DNA of 64,000 nucleotides from Branchipolynoe longqiensis (taxonomy: Eukaryota > Annelida > Polychaeta > Phyllodocida > Polynoidae), in the NCBI GenBank assembly GCA_030323885.1, contig CM059187.1, positions 128,197,525 through 128,261,524 on the forward strand. The letters are read 5' to 3'. This document shows, one piece after another, positions 33,003 through 43,821 of the stretch. Position 1 is the first letter of the stretch, and each line of letters begins with the position of its first letter. Under the pieces are notes generated by a model. That model worked only from the letters and a program-made list of their open reading frames with translations. It made no database searches and had not been told where the DNA came from. A program made the translations under genes and the position numbers.

Positions 33003-33580
33003 TTTAGTCAAAGGCTTGCATTATTATTTGGTGAAAGGTTCCCATCCACAGGAACATTCAGCCAAGGGCAGCTATTTTCCGCGGGACTTATCTCTGGGAA
33101 ACTATCAACAAAATTAAAGTGCAAATAAATATCAGACTTATATTATGAACATTGCACTGCGAATAAAGCGAAAGAGTCTGACGAGGATTAGTAAGCCATT
33201 TCTAACAATTCCAGCGAAAATTCGATACTAAAACAAGATTTACAGAATGCATTTGCGGCTCCCATGGGGGGTGGGAATTGTAGAGCTAATTACAAGAGCT
33301 ATTGTGGGTTTGGGAGATGGCCGTTAGGGCAATTACCCTGACTGGGTTACGGGTAATTAGGTTTCATACTTTCTGTGGTAATCATTTCCCTCGATTGTAG
33401 TGGGTACGGTTTGGGGTACGGTTTGGGGTACGGTTGTGTGATACTTTGATGTATACCGAATACTTGCTAATTTACCCAATTTTGCTACATAAATACTTAA
33501 AATACAAAACAAACAAACATACCCGCAGGCTGAATTACTGATGTGTCACGCTGTTGGATATGTGATTTTGAGATGGGGTG
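33003..33580. other. Non-coding; possible conserved-element character
   Basis: 33270-33380 contains GCTAATTACA, GCAATTACC and GGTAATTAGG, homeodomain-type words in unique-looking sequence. A GGGTACGGTTT triplicate lies near 33403-33435. No gene seen. Confidence 0.3.
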
Positions 33581-34831
33581 TTAAAGCTGCATAGTTCAAT
33601 GAAATATCAAATTTTCAAAACAATCTATCGAGATTTGATTTTACATATCTAACTTATACCCCTGTCATACTACGACGTAACGAGCCAACATAAGCCTGAC
33701 GTGCTCACGTTTCGTCATTACATTGAGTTATGTTGGGTTACGTTATGATGATGTCAGAATGATGTTAGACTGACGTTGAGCTACATCACGTTACGTCGTG
33801 TTTGTGTCAAAGTTTTGAACCTGTTCAAAACTTTTTACGTAACTCCAATGTAAGGGTTTACGTTCGCCATACGTTCTGTACACGTTCGGCGAACATCAAT
33901 GACATTAGGCAGACGTTAGTCAAACACTGCTCACTACGTTGCACTACATTGCACTGCATTGCACTATGTTGCACTATGTTGCACTATGTTGCACTATGTT
34001 GCACTACGTTGCAGTATGTGGCACTATGTTGCACTATGTTGCACTATGTTGCACTAGTTTGCACTATATTGTACTATGTTCCACTATGTTGCACTATGTT
34101 AAACTACATTGCACTACGTTGCACTACGTTGCACTACATTGCACTACGTTGCATACGTTGCACTATGTTGCACTACATTGCACTACGTTGACCCACATTA
34201 AAGCCAGTGAAAATGTCCACGTGCCGTAATGGGAACGTCAGGAGAACGTACGCCGAGCGTACGTCCAACGTACGTTCAGCATTTCGCCACCGTGTCATGA
34301 TGTATGTAACGACATGTAATGTAATGCAACGTAGTTCTGGTGATGGAATAACGTACATAACATTCCGTGAGCGTAATTACGTTGTCCTCTCTCATTTAAT
34401 GATGCTATCACTATGCTTTACTGACGTTATGCTCTCATCAACTACGCTGCATCCATGTTCAACTTGTGCCCAAATTTGCATACTACACCGAGAAGTTTGA
34501 TGTTTTTCACCTTCTCCCTATGCTGATGTTGTTACGTCGTAGTGTGACAGCGCCTTAAGATACTGATGGACGTATTAAGCATTTGTTTCTGCATAGAAGG
34601 CAATACTGAGTCACCTTAACAGAACCTGTTACTGCAGATGTCTATGGTGTCAGAGTTTTGGCAAGCTTGCAAAAACTAATTTTCCATGTTTGCACTCAAA
34701 ATATCTAAAAGTTTACCATTTAAAATAAAAGTAACTTTGAACTAATGTAAAGTAGATACTAGTGATCGATCTAATATATTTATCTCAGAAAAAATACAGA
34801 AATTCAAAACCATCGGACCATGCAACTTTAA
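33581..34831 (+). mobile_element. M2 element split by an M1 element
   Basis: The left end TTAAAGCTGCATAGTTCAAT lies at 33581, with interior down to CATATCTAACTTA. After the insert the interior resumes TTAAGATACTGATGGACG and continues to CCATCGGACCATGCAACTTT. Uninterrupted copies read CTAACTTAGATACTG, so M1 landed on this TTA. Confidence 0.86.
33656..34554. mobile_element. M1 PIF/Harbinger-like MITE, copy 4 (expanded)
   Basis: 899 bp, from TACCCCTGTCATACTACGAC to CGTCGTAGTGTGACAGCGCC, flanked by TTA (33653-33655, 34555-34557). About 250 bp (33930-34190) are a 10-bp array of GTTGCACTAC/GTTGCACTAT units, the largest internal expansion among the M1 copies. The Cys/Leu-rich frames over this array are compositional. 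Confidence 0.88.
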
Positions 34832-34889
34832 TATAATGGTGTGTATATTCTTGTACAGGGTGGTTAAGTGGATTCATGTGCTTATAAAG

Positions 34890-35222
34890 TTAAAGTTGCA
34901 TAGTCCGATGGTTTTGGGTTTCTATAATTTTTTCTGGGATAAATACATTAAGCTAATTGTTATAATCTACCTTACTTTAGCTTCAAGTACTGTTCGTTTT
35001 AAACAGTTAAGTTTTAAGATATTTGAAGTGCAAACATGTCAAATTAGTTTTGGCAAGCATGTCAAAACTCTGACACCATAGGCTTTAGCCTCACCATTCC
35101 CTTAGATGTAGCAACAGATGCTTAATAAGTGCACCCGTATCTAAGTTAGATATGTAGAATCAATTCTAGATAATTGCTTTGGTTTTGAAAATGTGATGCT
35201 TCATCGGACTATGCAGCTTTAA
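34890..35222 (-). mobile_element. M2 element, full length
   Basis: 333 bp in reverse orientation, starting TTAAAGTTGCATAGTCCGAT and ending CATCGGACTATGCAGCTTTA, then A. It lies 58 bp from the preceding forward M2 copy. Confidence 0.88.
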
Positions 35223-35426
35223 CACCTACAGTGCGTTTGACTCCATTAAGTAGGTCAGGTAAGTAGGGTATTGGTAGTAATTTAAAGCATTGACTTCAGA
35301 GAAAGCTGAAGTACAAATATATTGTTTTTGAGGAGTTTTCCGTCGCGTTGGCGCGCTGAAGGCTGCAAATCTGCAGCACTGTATGGGCACTGCTGAAAGC
35401 GGGCCCAAGCGCCCGGGCATTGGCTT

Positions 35427-36161
35427 CTGGGTCCATATGCAGGAGTCGGTGGTAATCGGTGTTAGGGAGCCAAAACGGTGGTAAGTGGGAATTTCCCGGT
35501 TAGCGGCGAAAAATGGTATGCATGAAGCGGTGATAGGCCTAACACCAAAACCTTAACCGGTGTTACCTTACCCCTGATAGATAGCAGGTATAGCGAGTGC
35601 ATTAGGTCCAAATCTATTCAATGCGACCATATTTAACAGAATTACATACGCAATAAGTGAAATTTGATCAATTTAACCCTAAATTCGAAGCGTTATTAAG
35701 GCTACCGCCGCATTGGCGCCGATACTAATAGTTATATTTTCGAATCGACGAACGTAAAGTAAACAAATCACCGCAGCCGCCGCTTTCCATACTGGCAGCG
35801 GCAGCGGTGTGTTTACTGTACCTTCGTCGATTCGAAAATATAACTATTATAGTATTAATATCGCCGCCAATGCGGCGGTAGCCTTAATAACGCTTCGAAT
35901 TTAGGGTTAAATTGATAAAATTTCAGTTATTACATATGTAATTCTGTTAAATATGGTCGCATTGAATAGATTTAAGCCTAATATATGGGTACAGACGCAG
36001 AGGGATTTCCCAAATCTATAAATAAATTCACGTTTAGCTATAATGAAAGTGTTACGCGCTCCTCAATACGACTTGACACAGTTCCCGACGTCGGAGATAG
36101 CTACCCGGTGTCAGGCTTTACCACCAAAACCGCCACCACCGACTCCTGCATACGGCCCCTG
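35427..36161 (-). mobile_element. M4 foldback element, copy 2 (inverted)
   Basis: About 735 bp with ends GGGTCCATATGCAGGAGTC and GACTCCTGCATACGGCCCC. The asymmetric arm matching copy 1's left arm (TTTAGCTAT, ACTTGACACAGTTCCCGACG) lies on the right here, so the copy is inverted relative to 6557-7273. It keeps the GCC-rich core and the TTCGAATTTAGGGTTAA arms. Confidence 0.82.
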
Positions 36162-36304
36162 GTGGGTAGACGTAAGAGAAATTGCGTGTGTGGGTGGGGG
36201 GGGGGGGGGGTGAGAGCGCGAGGGGTGGAGAGAAAAAGGTAGTTGGTGTTCCTGCAAAAATGTTGGACACTATATTCTTGGAAAAATAACAAGTTCTGTT
36301 AATT

Positions 36305-36446
36305 TGACTTATTAGGCCCTTCTGCGCAACAACAAAAAATGCTTCATAACTGCACTAGTATCTGAGTTGCATATGTAGTATCAAATCTAGCGAAGCTGTT
36401 TTGGTTTTGAAAAGGGTTTGCTTTCAGCAAACTATGCAGCTTTAAA
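36305..36446 (-). mobile_element. M2 fragment
   Basis: Carries M2's reverse 3' part: AAAAAATGCTTCATAACTGC, GTAGTATCAAATCTAGCG, TTTTGGTTTTGAAAAGGG, and the end AACTATGCAGCTTTAA. The other half is missing. Confidence 0.7.
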
Positions 36447-36769
36447 GCATTGATTACATATGGCTTACGCTTGCAACTTTAATACATCAAAGAGTCCTTC
36501 ATCGGAAAGAACTATGGGCGCGTGTGTAGAGGATGTGTGTGTGTGTGTGTGAGTTCTCTGATGTCAAGTAGAACCCTCCCCCCCCCCACCCCCACCCCGA
36601 GCCCTATTCGCCATACTTCGTAATAACCCCCCCCCCCCCCACCCCTCGCTCCCCCACCCCCAGGTGTGCGTAATGACCGACCCAGTTCAAGGACGCCGGC
36701 CCGGAAGAGGCGAATTTGTCAGTCCAGTAGACTGCAAGGAACATCTGGACATCGTGGGGGCATAACTGA
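36447..36769. other. Non-coding, with (GT)n and poly-C runs
   Basis: (GT)n at about 36534-36552 and poly-C-rich runs at 36578-36660. No gene seen. Confidence 0.45.
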
Positions 36770-37085
36770 TGGTTGGGTGGTTGTTGGAGTTTTACATCCT
36801 GGCAACATCTAAGGTCAAATCAGGATGGATCCTGACTTCTGACAGTGCATTCTCATGGCTACTTCATAGTGCTGCCCCATTAGGAGACCAGGCTGCCAGT
36901 ATGATGACCTGATATCCCACTCAGTCAGATTATCCTGACACTGAACCCACCAGTCATTGCCCTATCCTAATAATGCTGAGCGCCTGGCTAGGAAGCGGCA
37001 AGTACCAATTTTGTAAGTCATGGTTTGACTCCACTGGGAATTCAACTCCTGACCTTCCACCGATTCCGCCATTTAGCTCAGGTCC
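36770..37085 (-). mobile_element. S1 SINE, head damaged
   Basis: Reverse copy from GGTTGTTGGAGTTTTACATC through the body to CACCGATTCCGCCATTTA. The head is shortened: the segment between the B box and ACCGATTC is deleted. Confidence 0.83.
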
Positions 37086-37559
37086 TGTATGTATAGGGTC
37101 TAGGTTCTGTGTACATAGCCACCAGTATCTTCCCACACGGCTCAAACACCATGTTCCTCCCACACTTGTGCTCATGCTTTACCTCCTGCCAAAGCACCAG
37201 CTTATCCGCCTTTCAAATTATTTGTTGACTAATGCTAGGTACACACGTACCGTTTATGACTCGCGCACTAAAACTCGCGACCTGACCCGACCCGCTTAAA
37301 ACTGAAAACGGGCCGATTCATTTTTCGAATCGCGAATCGCAATCATAAGGAAGCACTTTTAGCCCTAAAATTGAGTTTTAAGTCGCGAATCGCAATCGGT
37401 AGGTATGCTAGGGGCATGCACACCTCAAGACTTTTGGGAAATTTTAGATCGAATACGGTAGGTGGGTGCGGAATAGACGGCTTATCAGTCTAGCGGTATT
37501 GCTATTAACATATACACCAAACACTATTACTGCGAACCAACAATGTACAATCCTCCAAA
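37086..37559. other. Non-coding; possible small TIR-element fragment
   Basis: 37230-37425 has paired words (TGCTAGGTACACACGTACCG; CGCGAATCGCAATC twice; GGTATGCTAGGGGCATGCAC) that hint at a decayed inverted-repeat element, without defined ends. Confidence 0.3.
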
Positions 37560-37648
37560 CATAATGTATCACATTAAAAGTTATTTCAAAGTAAAATCAA
37601 CTAGAGATATTGCAGGAACCCGAAACCATCAGACCATGCAACTTTACC
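37560..37648 (+). mobile_element. M2 right-end fragment
   Basis: AAAAGTTATTTCAAAGTAAA, then AGATATTGCAGGAACCCG and the terminus ACCATCAGACCATGCAACTT. Confidence 0.7.
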
Positions 37649-38461
37649 TTCATCTTCATGTGTATGTGGCCAGCCACTTTTAAGAAACCCATTAATGAAA
37701 CAATATCAGTTTGCTAAACGAAAGGCTTTTGGAAAGTTAGTGTTGTCAAGTCTGGTCATGAGTAATACTAGTAGTAGGTACCTGCAGCGAAATTTTAAAA
37801 TAGGTACATGGTGCAATATTTAGACTCCTTCTTGTAGACATTATAATTACAAGCCCAAATCCAAAAATATGAAGTCTATATAAGAGTTCTTGAATTACAT
37901 TTCTTGTTATTGGTGTCATGGATTGTTTTTGTGGATAGGAAATATTTCACCTAAACACGATTGGAACCCACATTTCTTGCCATTCCGGGACTAGAATCGT
38001 ATCCAAAGACTATTTCGGCTCCTTGAACCAGTCATCGTATCCACGTCTACATCTATGTGACTCCTTGCCGACCATCAGTCCAGACGACTAGACGTGTTTA
38101 TATAAATATTTCGATGGCGGTGTGTGGGTGATTTGTTACTAAACCAAGAGAGGACTGTGAGACAGACTGAGAACACTCTGTGATGACCACCGAGATCTCT
38201 ACAACAGATAGTCGCAAGCAGATATGGAGATGGCTACCTCTTGGTGTTTTATCAAGAAATCGTCGGTCTTTCTAACTTTTTATACATTACTATTACAAGA
38301 ACAACTTTAGGGGGATCACAGAGAAAAAATGTACATTCTAAAATTTCAAATAATAATATTGAAGTACCACTGGCTAAAATTACTATTTTTTTTAAATGGA
38401 ACATATTATTTCAGGATAATATATTTGACATATTCGTAGTATTGGATTATGGCCACGCTAA
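37649..38461. other. Non-coding stretch, S2 relic within
   Basis: 37945-38025 weakly resembles a reverse S2 (GGAACCCACATTTCTTGCC, GGCTCCTTGAACC). Otherwise nothing supported. Confidence 0.35.
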
Positions 38462-39155
38462 AGGGGCTGTCACATTACGACACATCGCGCAAACGTATGC
38501 TGACGTATGTGATTTTTGGCCGCTATGCCCGGATACGTCATAATGCGTTACACGTTCAGTATGCGTATGTCGATGTATGTCGATGAAAGTTGATGTACGT
38601 CGATATACGGCGTCGCTCATTAGGGCATCACCGAAGTTTTGTGCATGCAAACACTTTCGACGTACGACAACGCATGGGTGTTACATCAGCCATACGTTAT
38701 GTATGCATGTATGTCGATGTATGTTAGACATATGTTAGAGAAACCTTGTTCACTAGGTTGCACTACGATGACCTATGTTAATGGAAGTGGAAACGTACAG
38801 TCCGCGTACTGACAATGCATGGATACCGTACGTCTAATATACATCTAATGTACGTTTCGCATTTCTCCACCATGTCTTGATGTATGTAATGTATGAGGCA
38901 TAGTTCTGGCAATCGAATAACGTATATAACATTCACCAGCATTCTGCGAATGTACCTTGAGCGTAATTCAAGCGTTTTTTGCCGGGAAGTACATTAGGCA
39001 TACATTGGTCATACATTGCCCAAATGCTATGTATATGGTATGTATACATCCAAATTTGCCCCCCGCGCTGAAAAGTTTGATGCGTCTCGACGTAAAAAAG
39101 TGATTTCATGCATTGGTCACATGCTTGCAAGATGCATCGTAATGTGACATGGCCA
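38462..39155. mobile_element. M1 PIF/Harbinger-like MITE, copy 5 (diverged)
   Basis: 694 bp, from AGGGGCTGTCACATTACGAC to CATCGTAATGTGACATGGCCA, flanked by TAA (38459-38461, 39156-39158). The interior uses ATGTCGATGT-like ~10-bp repeats in place of the ACGT-rich words of the other copies, so it represents a subfamily. Confidence 0.82.
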
Positions 39156-39183
39156 TAAGAAACACACTTCTTTCCAGGATGTC

Positions 39184-39710
39184 ATGCCCCGGTCACACAC
39201 ATGTTACTGGACGTAGTCGAACATAGTGGAGGCTAACGTAGTTGAATATAGTTGAACATACCGGCATCCATCCTTGTCCATTATGTTAACTTGGTATTAA
39301 TTTTAGACATGTTCAAAAGAGCACTATGTTAGAGCCTGAATTTGCATCCGGGATGATAACGTACTCTAGAATACTGTAGCATTCTGTAGCGTGCCCTAGC
39401 ATACTCTGGTGTACCCTAGCTTGCTCTAGCATACTCTAGCATACTTGGATGAAGCCATGGTCACATAGCCGTTAGTGGATGTAGGTGAACGTAGTGGAGG
39501 CTAACGTAGTTGAACATAGTTGAAGGTAGTTGAATGTAGTTGAATGTACCGGCATCCGTACCATAACATATTTATCCATACCAAAACCTGCAGTACCTTA
39601 ACATATTTCAACATAGTTTAACATACTTACACCACGTTTGACTCACGTTAGCCTCCAGTACGTTCACCTATTTTCAACTATGTCCACTAATGTGTATGTG
39701 ACTGGGGCAT
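39184..39710. mobile_element. TIR element with ATGCCCCGGTCACAC ends, M1-related
   Basis: 527 bp. Left end ATGCCCCGGTCACACACATG; right end (reverse) ATGCCCCAGTCACATACACA. The flanks CCAGGATGT and AAAACTCCAACAACCAACC are S1 tail words, so it probably landed in an S1 3' end. Flanking TCA/TAA could be a mutated 3-bp duplication. An internal terminus-like segment (GGTCACATAGCCGTTAGTGG, about 39463) suggests internal duplication. Confidence 0.72.
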
Positions 39711-40285
39711 AAAACTCCAACAACCAACCAACCAACATATGATTATGTATCTAAGTTATTAAGCAGGATGCATTGGATTCCGTATAGGGGACTGCCTTTT
39801 GCAATTTTCTTCCAACTCATTCCAAATTACTTATGATTAGTTGTATCTAATTGGCATTCCGATTGGAGTGATATATTGGGCACAGGTTGTTCCTGTGAGA
39901 TATATATATATATATATTAAGACAATTTTAATACAAATGGTACACATATAAGTAAATTACTCCAATCTCAGTGACAGAGCTCAGAAGTGTAAGAGAGTAC
40001 GAATTACATGCATCTTCCTAACATTTGGTATATTTTAATAGTCCAATGAAGCGGTTTTGTTCGGTTAATTCCTTGAGTTACCAGTATCTGTCACCACCCA
40101 CTATAGATGCAATAGACTAGGGAGTCCCAATACCTTCCCGTCACATCACCTTTCCCATCCTGGTAGACGTTGCTATGACCTAACATAATAACAGTTACAT
40201 TCCCCTATATCTCACGAATTGGCAGATTTGTTATTTAATCATAATAATTTAGTTTAAGGGATTCTGTTGTCGATCGTGCAATTCA
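39711..40285. other. Non-coding stretch
   Basis: Includes a short (TA)n run near 39899-39917. No gene or further repeat recognised. Confidence 0.35.
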
Positions 40286-40357
40286 GAGTTGAATCTAATG
40301 TGTTGTATGCCTTGATTAGCAAGTTGAATCTAATGTGTTGTATGCCTTGATTAGCAG
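40286..40357. repeat. 35-bp perfect tandem duplication
   Basis: The word AGTTGAATCTAATGTGTTGT plus TATGCCTTGATTAGCA occurs twice in direct succession without visible divergence, so the duplication is probably young. Confidence 0.8.
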
Positions 40358-40421
40358 AAAACCTATTACTAAGGCAAGACTTTTCAGACAGACACCCCCA
40401 CCTCCCAACATACAAAGGGAA

Positions 40422-40424
<3 letters not shown>

Positions 40425-40484
<60 letters not shown>

Positions 40485-40495
40485 TACTCAGGTGG
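40425..40495. repeat. (CA)n(TA)n(CA)n compound microsatellite
   Basis: ACACACA, then about twenty TA units, then ACACACACACA. Confidence 0.92.
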
Positions 40496-40857
40496 TATGG
40501 GATGTAACCACAACTAGTGACATATGGCACAGCAAAGTGTTACGTCATCATCCACTTTCATCTCGCGCCCGCCCCGACGGTAATCGGACCAATCAAAAGC
40601 CAGCTCAGAGAAGGGCGTCGGGAAGACAATACGGTTATTACGAGTTTCGCTGGTACCCCAGGAATGATTGAGTCGAAGACACAGCACGCCGGATCTCAGC
40701 TACAGCTTATTCAGCAGAAGAAATAAATCTGGCAAGTTTGATCATCAGGAGGCGTGTGGTTATAGGTGCAAAGTTTAAAGCATATGTCGAGACGAAAGGA
40801 TCGGGGTTGACATTGAGGGGTGGTTATTATATTGAAACGCTATTAAAATACATTTAA
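40496..40857. other. Non-coding spacer, nothing recognised
   Basis: No supported feature. Confidence 0.35.
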
Positions 40858-41422
40858 AGGGCCGTTCACACTGGCGAGTTAAGTCGGCTTAACTAATTCG
40901 CCTCCTTTAGTTCGACTCAAATTGGTCGTGTGGATGTGATGTTGGGGCGACTTAAGCCTGAGTCGCCTCATCTAGTTCGCTTCATCTAAACCACCTCTCG
41001 AGGTAGTTTAGATGAACTGAACTAACTTAAATCGGCCCACCTAGCTTGTGTGGACGGTAGCGGATTACTTGAAGCAGATTAAGCACGTCACACTATATAA
41101 TATAATTTGGTCTATGAACCGGCTAGAGGTGCACAGATATTTTTTTCATCATTTATTTTTAGGGTTTCACTACCCAGCAGAAGCTTTGACCGTTCCAAAA
41201 CAATACGATTCAGTCAATACATATCTAGGTCGAACCCACACTCTCTCGTGGTGATGTCGACGAACCAAAACTGGCGCTGGTTAGTATGGACTTGCTCATG
41301 CGCAGAGATCGATTTCCGCCTTAAACTGCCCCAAGTACTGCTTGTGTGGACAGGACGCCTAGTTTGCCTCCTCTAGTTCGCCTTATCTAGTTCGGCCTAA
41401 AGTTGTGCTGTGTGAACGGGGC
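40858..41422. mobile_element. TIR element with GGGCCGTTCACAC ends
   Basis: About 565 bp. Left end AGGGCCGTTCACACTGGCGA; right end CTGTGTGAACGGGGC. TTAA flanks both sides (40854-40857, 41423-41426), so the duplication is either TTAA (piggyBac-like) or TAA (Harbinger-like); the sequence alone cannot decide. The subterminal TTAGTTCG/CTAGTTCGCC words recur on both arms. Confidence 0.7.
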
Positions 41423-42275
41423 TTAATTTTCATCTCCCTGATCGTAATGGCCGGTTTAAATCCAAATTGCCCTAACTTGCCCTCCGTAGTGAAGATAATT
41501 AAAACAAGAGACGTAATAGTAAATTGCATATTAATAAGAGGAAACCATTGATTTGGTTGCCGGGTTATCAAGGATGACTTTCGGAATGGAAATAAAGTCA
41601 TACTTAGGAAGTGTCCATCACTCAGTATCGACACCACCGCAACATGTGTTCAGTGTCAGCCACCCATCCCATTATCGCCCACTACTGTCACTCGCAAACC
41701 CTTCAACTCACTCTACACATATATGGCCCGTGTCCGAGCTATGGACCCGACGATAAGGCCTATCTGTTTGACCCAGATCTCGAGGGTCAACACAGACAGC
41801 TGGGTATGTTGATGCGCTCCATGACGTAGTAGATAGCGCCTAGTGAGGGAGAGATTTGCAAAGATATAAGTAGTATGTTAAGGATAGGTATATGATAACT
41901 ACATATTGGTTATCAGTGTTATCAAGAGGAAATTCCCTGGGTCCCTTTAAATTAACCTTTTAAAAGAGATTTAAAAAAATAGAAACACACTAGCAAAACG
42001 ACAGGCATCTTTACTTCTCCCCTCAATACAAACACCAATAAAACAAGACAGTGACAAAAAAAAGTAGAATTAACATATGTAAAACGCAAAGCAGAATTCA
42101 GATTATTTATCGACGGCTATACACATATTCTATCCAAAAATGCATAAGAGTTTTTTAATTTGCATAATCCGATTGGTTTCCATCTATCCCATATATGTTG
42201 TTACATAAATATATTGTGAAGATCGTGATTAATTAGATTAGTGCGCCTTGAGGTAATTCTTTTTATTATGAATAG
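41423..42275. other. Non-coding, unique-looking stretch
   Basis: Short frames at 41553-41829 show no domain. No repeat recognised. Confidence 0.35.
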
Positions 42276-42630
42276 TTAAAGCTGCATAGTCCGATGAAAC
42301 CATCAAATTTTCAAAACCAAAACAATGATCTAAATTTGATTCTAATTATCTAGCTTAGATACTGATGTACTTATTAAACATTTGTCACCACACAGAGGGG
42401 AATACTGAGGCAATTGAATAGATCGTGTTACTGCAGAATGCTATGGTGTCAGAATTTTGGCAAGCTTGCCCAAATTAATTTTGCATTGTTGCACTTCAAA
42501 TATCTCAAAAGTTAGCCACTTAAAATAAAAGTTACTTCAAGCTAATGTAAGGTACATTTTAATGCTCAACCTAATGTATTTATCTCAGAATATTTTTTTA
42601 ACTCAAAACCATCGGACTATGCAACTTTAA
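42276..42630 (+). mobile_element. M2 element, full length (355 bp)
   Basis: TTAAAGCTGCATAGTCCGAT at the left and CATCGGACTATGCAACTTTA, then A, at the right. Interior landmarks in order: TCAAATTTTCAAAACCAAAA, TTTGTCACCACACAGAGG, AATACTGAGGCAATTGAATA, TGGTGTCAGAATTTTGGC, AAAAGTTAGCCACTTAAAA. It has the same length as the copy at 51291. No coding capacity. Confidence 0.92.
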
Positions 42631-42632
42631 CT

Positions 42633-42857
42633 TAGGAGATATTTGAAGTGGCAGATTAAGTATTTAATTTGGGTTCGCACGTTGAAAAGCTGAACACCAT
42701 TGTCGCCATTAAGTAGTAACAAGTTCTATTAAAACTTACTTAATACGCCTTTCTATACATCAATAAATGCTTAATACAGACACTGGTGTCTAGGTTGGGT
42801 GGGTTCATTGGTTTTGAACAATTATTGATGATCTCATAGGATTAGGCAGATTTAAAG
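42633..42857 (-). mobile_element. M2 element, degraded, reverse
   Basis: Starts 2-3 bp after the forward copy at AGGAGATATTTGAAGTGGC. It continues with TAACAAGTTCTATTAAAAC and AATAAATGCTTAATACAG, and ends ATTAGGCAGATTTAAAG. Confidence 0.72.
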
Positions 42858-43821
42858 CTGCATATTTTAACAGGTGTATAATTCCAGAAAAAGTACTGCG
42901 CGGGTTTTGATTGTTGATCGAATCCCCTTGACAATATATTTGATAATTGTTAACTTGCAGTAATTTTCGTTTACACGCCATTTTCTCAGTATGATTCTCA
43001 TTCACCGCTCTCTCCTGGTCTTAAGTCATAGGATACTTAGACTGCCTTGCCAATCCACCAATAATCTATGTGTGGAGCCTTAAAATTCATCATTTTCAAT
43101 CTGTTGGTGTGTTCTAAGTTGTTCACCAATTGTAATAAAATTTAAACCAAAGTAAGGCTTTATATTTATTCTTACTAATAGTACCATCCACATTAGGATA
43201 TGACTTTGCTCGGCTAAAGAAAACCAAGGCTTTGTCAAGTCCATTTATGTAGAAAATCACCTTTTGTTTCAACTAACTTATGCATGAAATTTTAAACTCT
43301 TAGTCTTGAGTTGTGAATTGATTCTTCTTTCTAGATGGACCTTCCCTGGCTGTTCATGGAAGTTTCTGCAATCCCTATTGTTGAGGCGTGGCTATTTATA
43401 TAAGGAAGTCATAATGAACGCAATTCATTATAACAGTAGTATATATTGAATTATATGTAATGGTGCCAACTCACTAGCATACCGAGCTGGGTGTTTAACA
43501 TAGGAACTTAGATAAAGACCAACTCCCTAATCTAATTAAAAAGCACTGAAGAACTGACCTGATTCAGACAGCACCCTAGGGCTAGTTGTATTTGAGTGGG
43601 CTGCGCTAGATTTATATAAAGATTTGTGTCTATCTGAATAGCGGAAATCCCTATTCAATCATTCCACACCTTTCAATAAGAAGTTATTCCGGGCTTTCGT
43701 GTGATTTCGTTGAATAATTAGAATTAGAAGTGTGGTACGAGGCATGTGATGATTCAGATTAATTGCTATTTGAGCAAGTGGAATTTCCCGCGCTCATCCA
43801 TGGAAGTAGCCAGGGTTAGGG
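42858..43821. other. Non-coding stretch, nothing recognised
   Basis: No repeat family or gene supported. Confidence 0.35.

Noticed and set aside
33802..34229. Cys/Leu-rich protein frames
   Set aside because: They translate the 10-bp GTTGCACTAC array inside M1 copy 4.
43812..43821. Telomere-like AGGGTTAGGG
   Set aside because: Only two hexamer-like words, and they are explained as a SINE target-site duplication.
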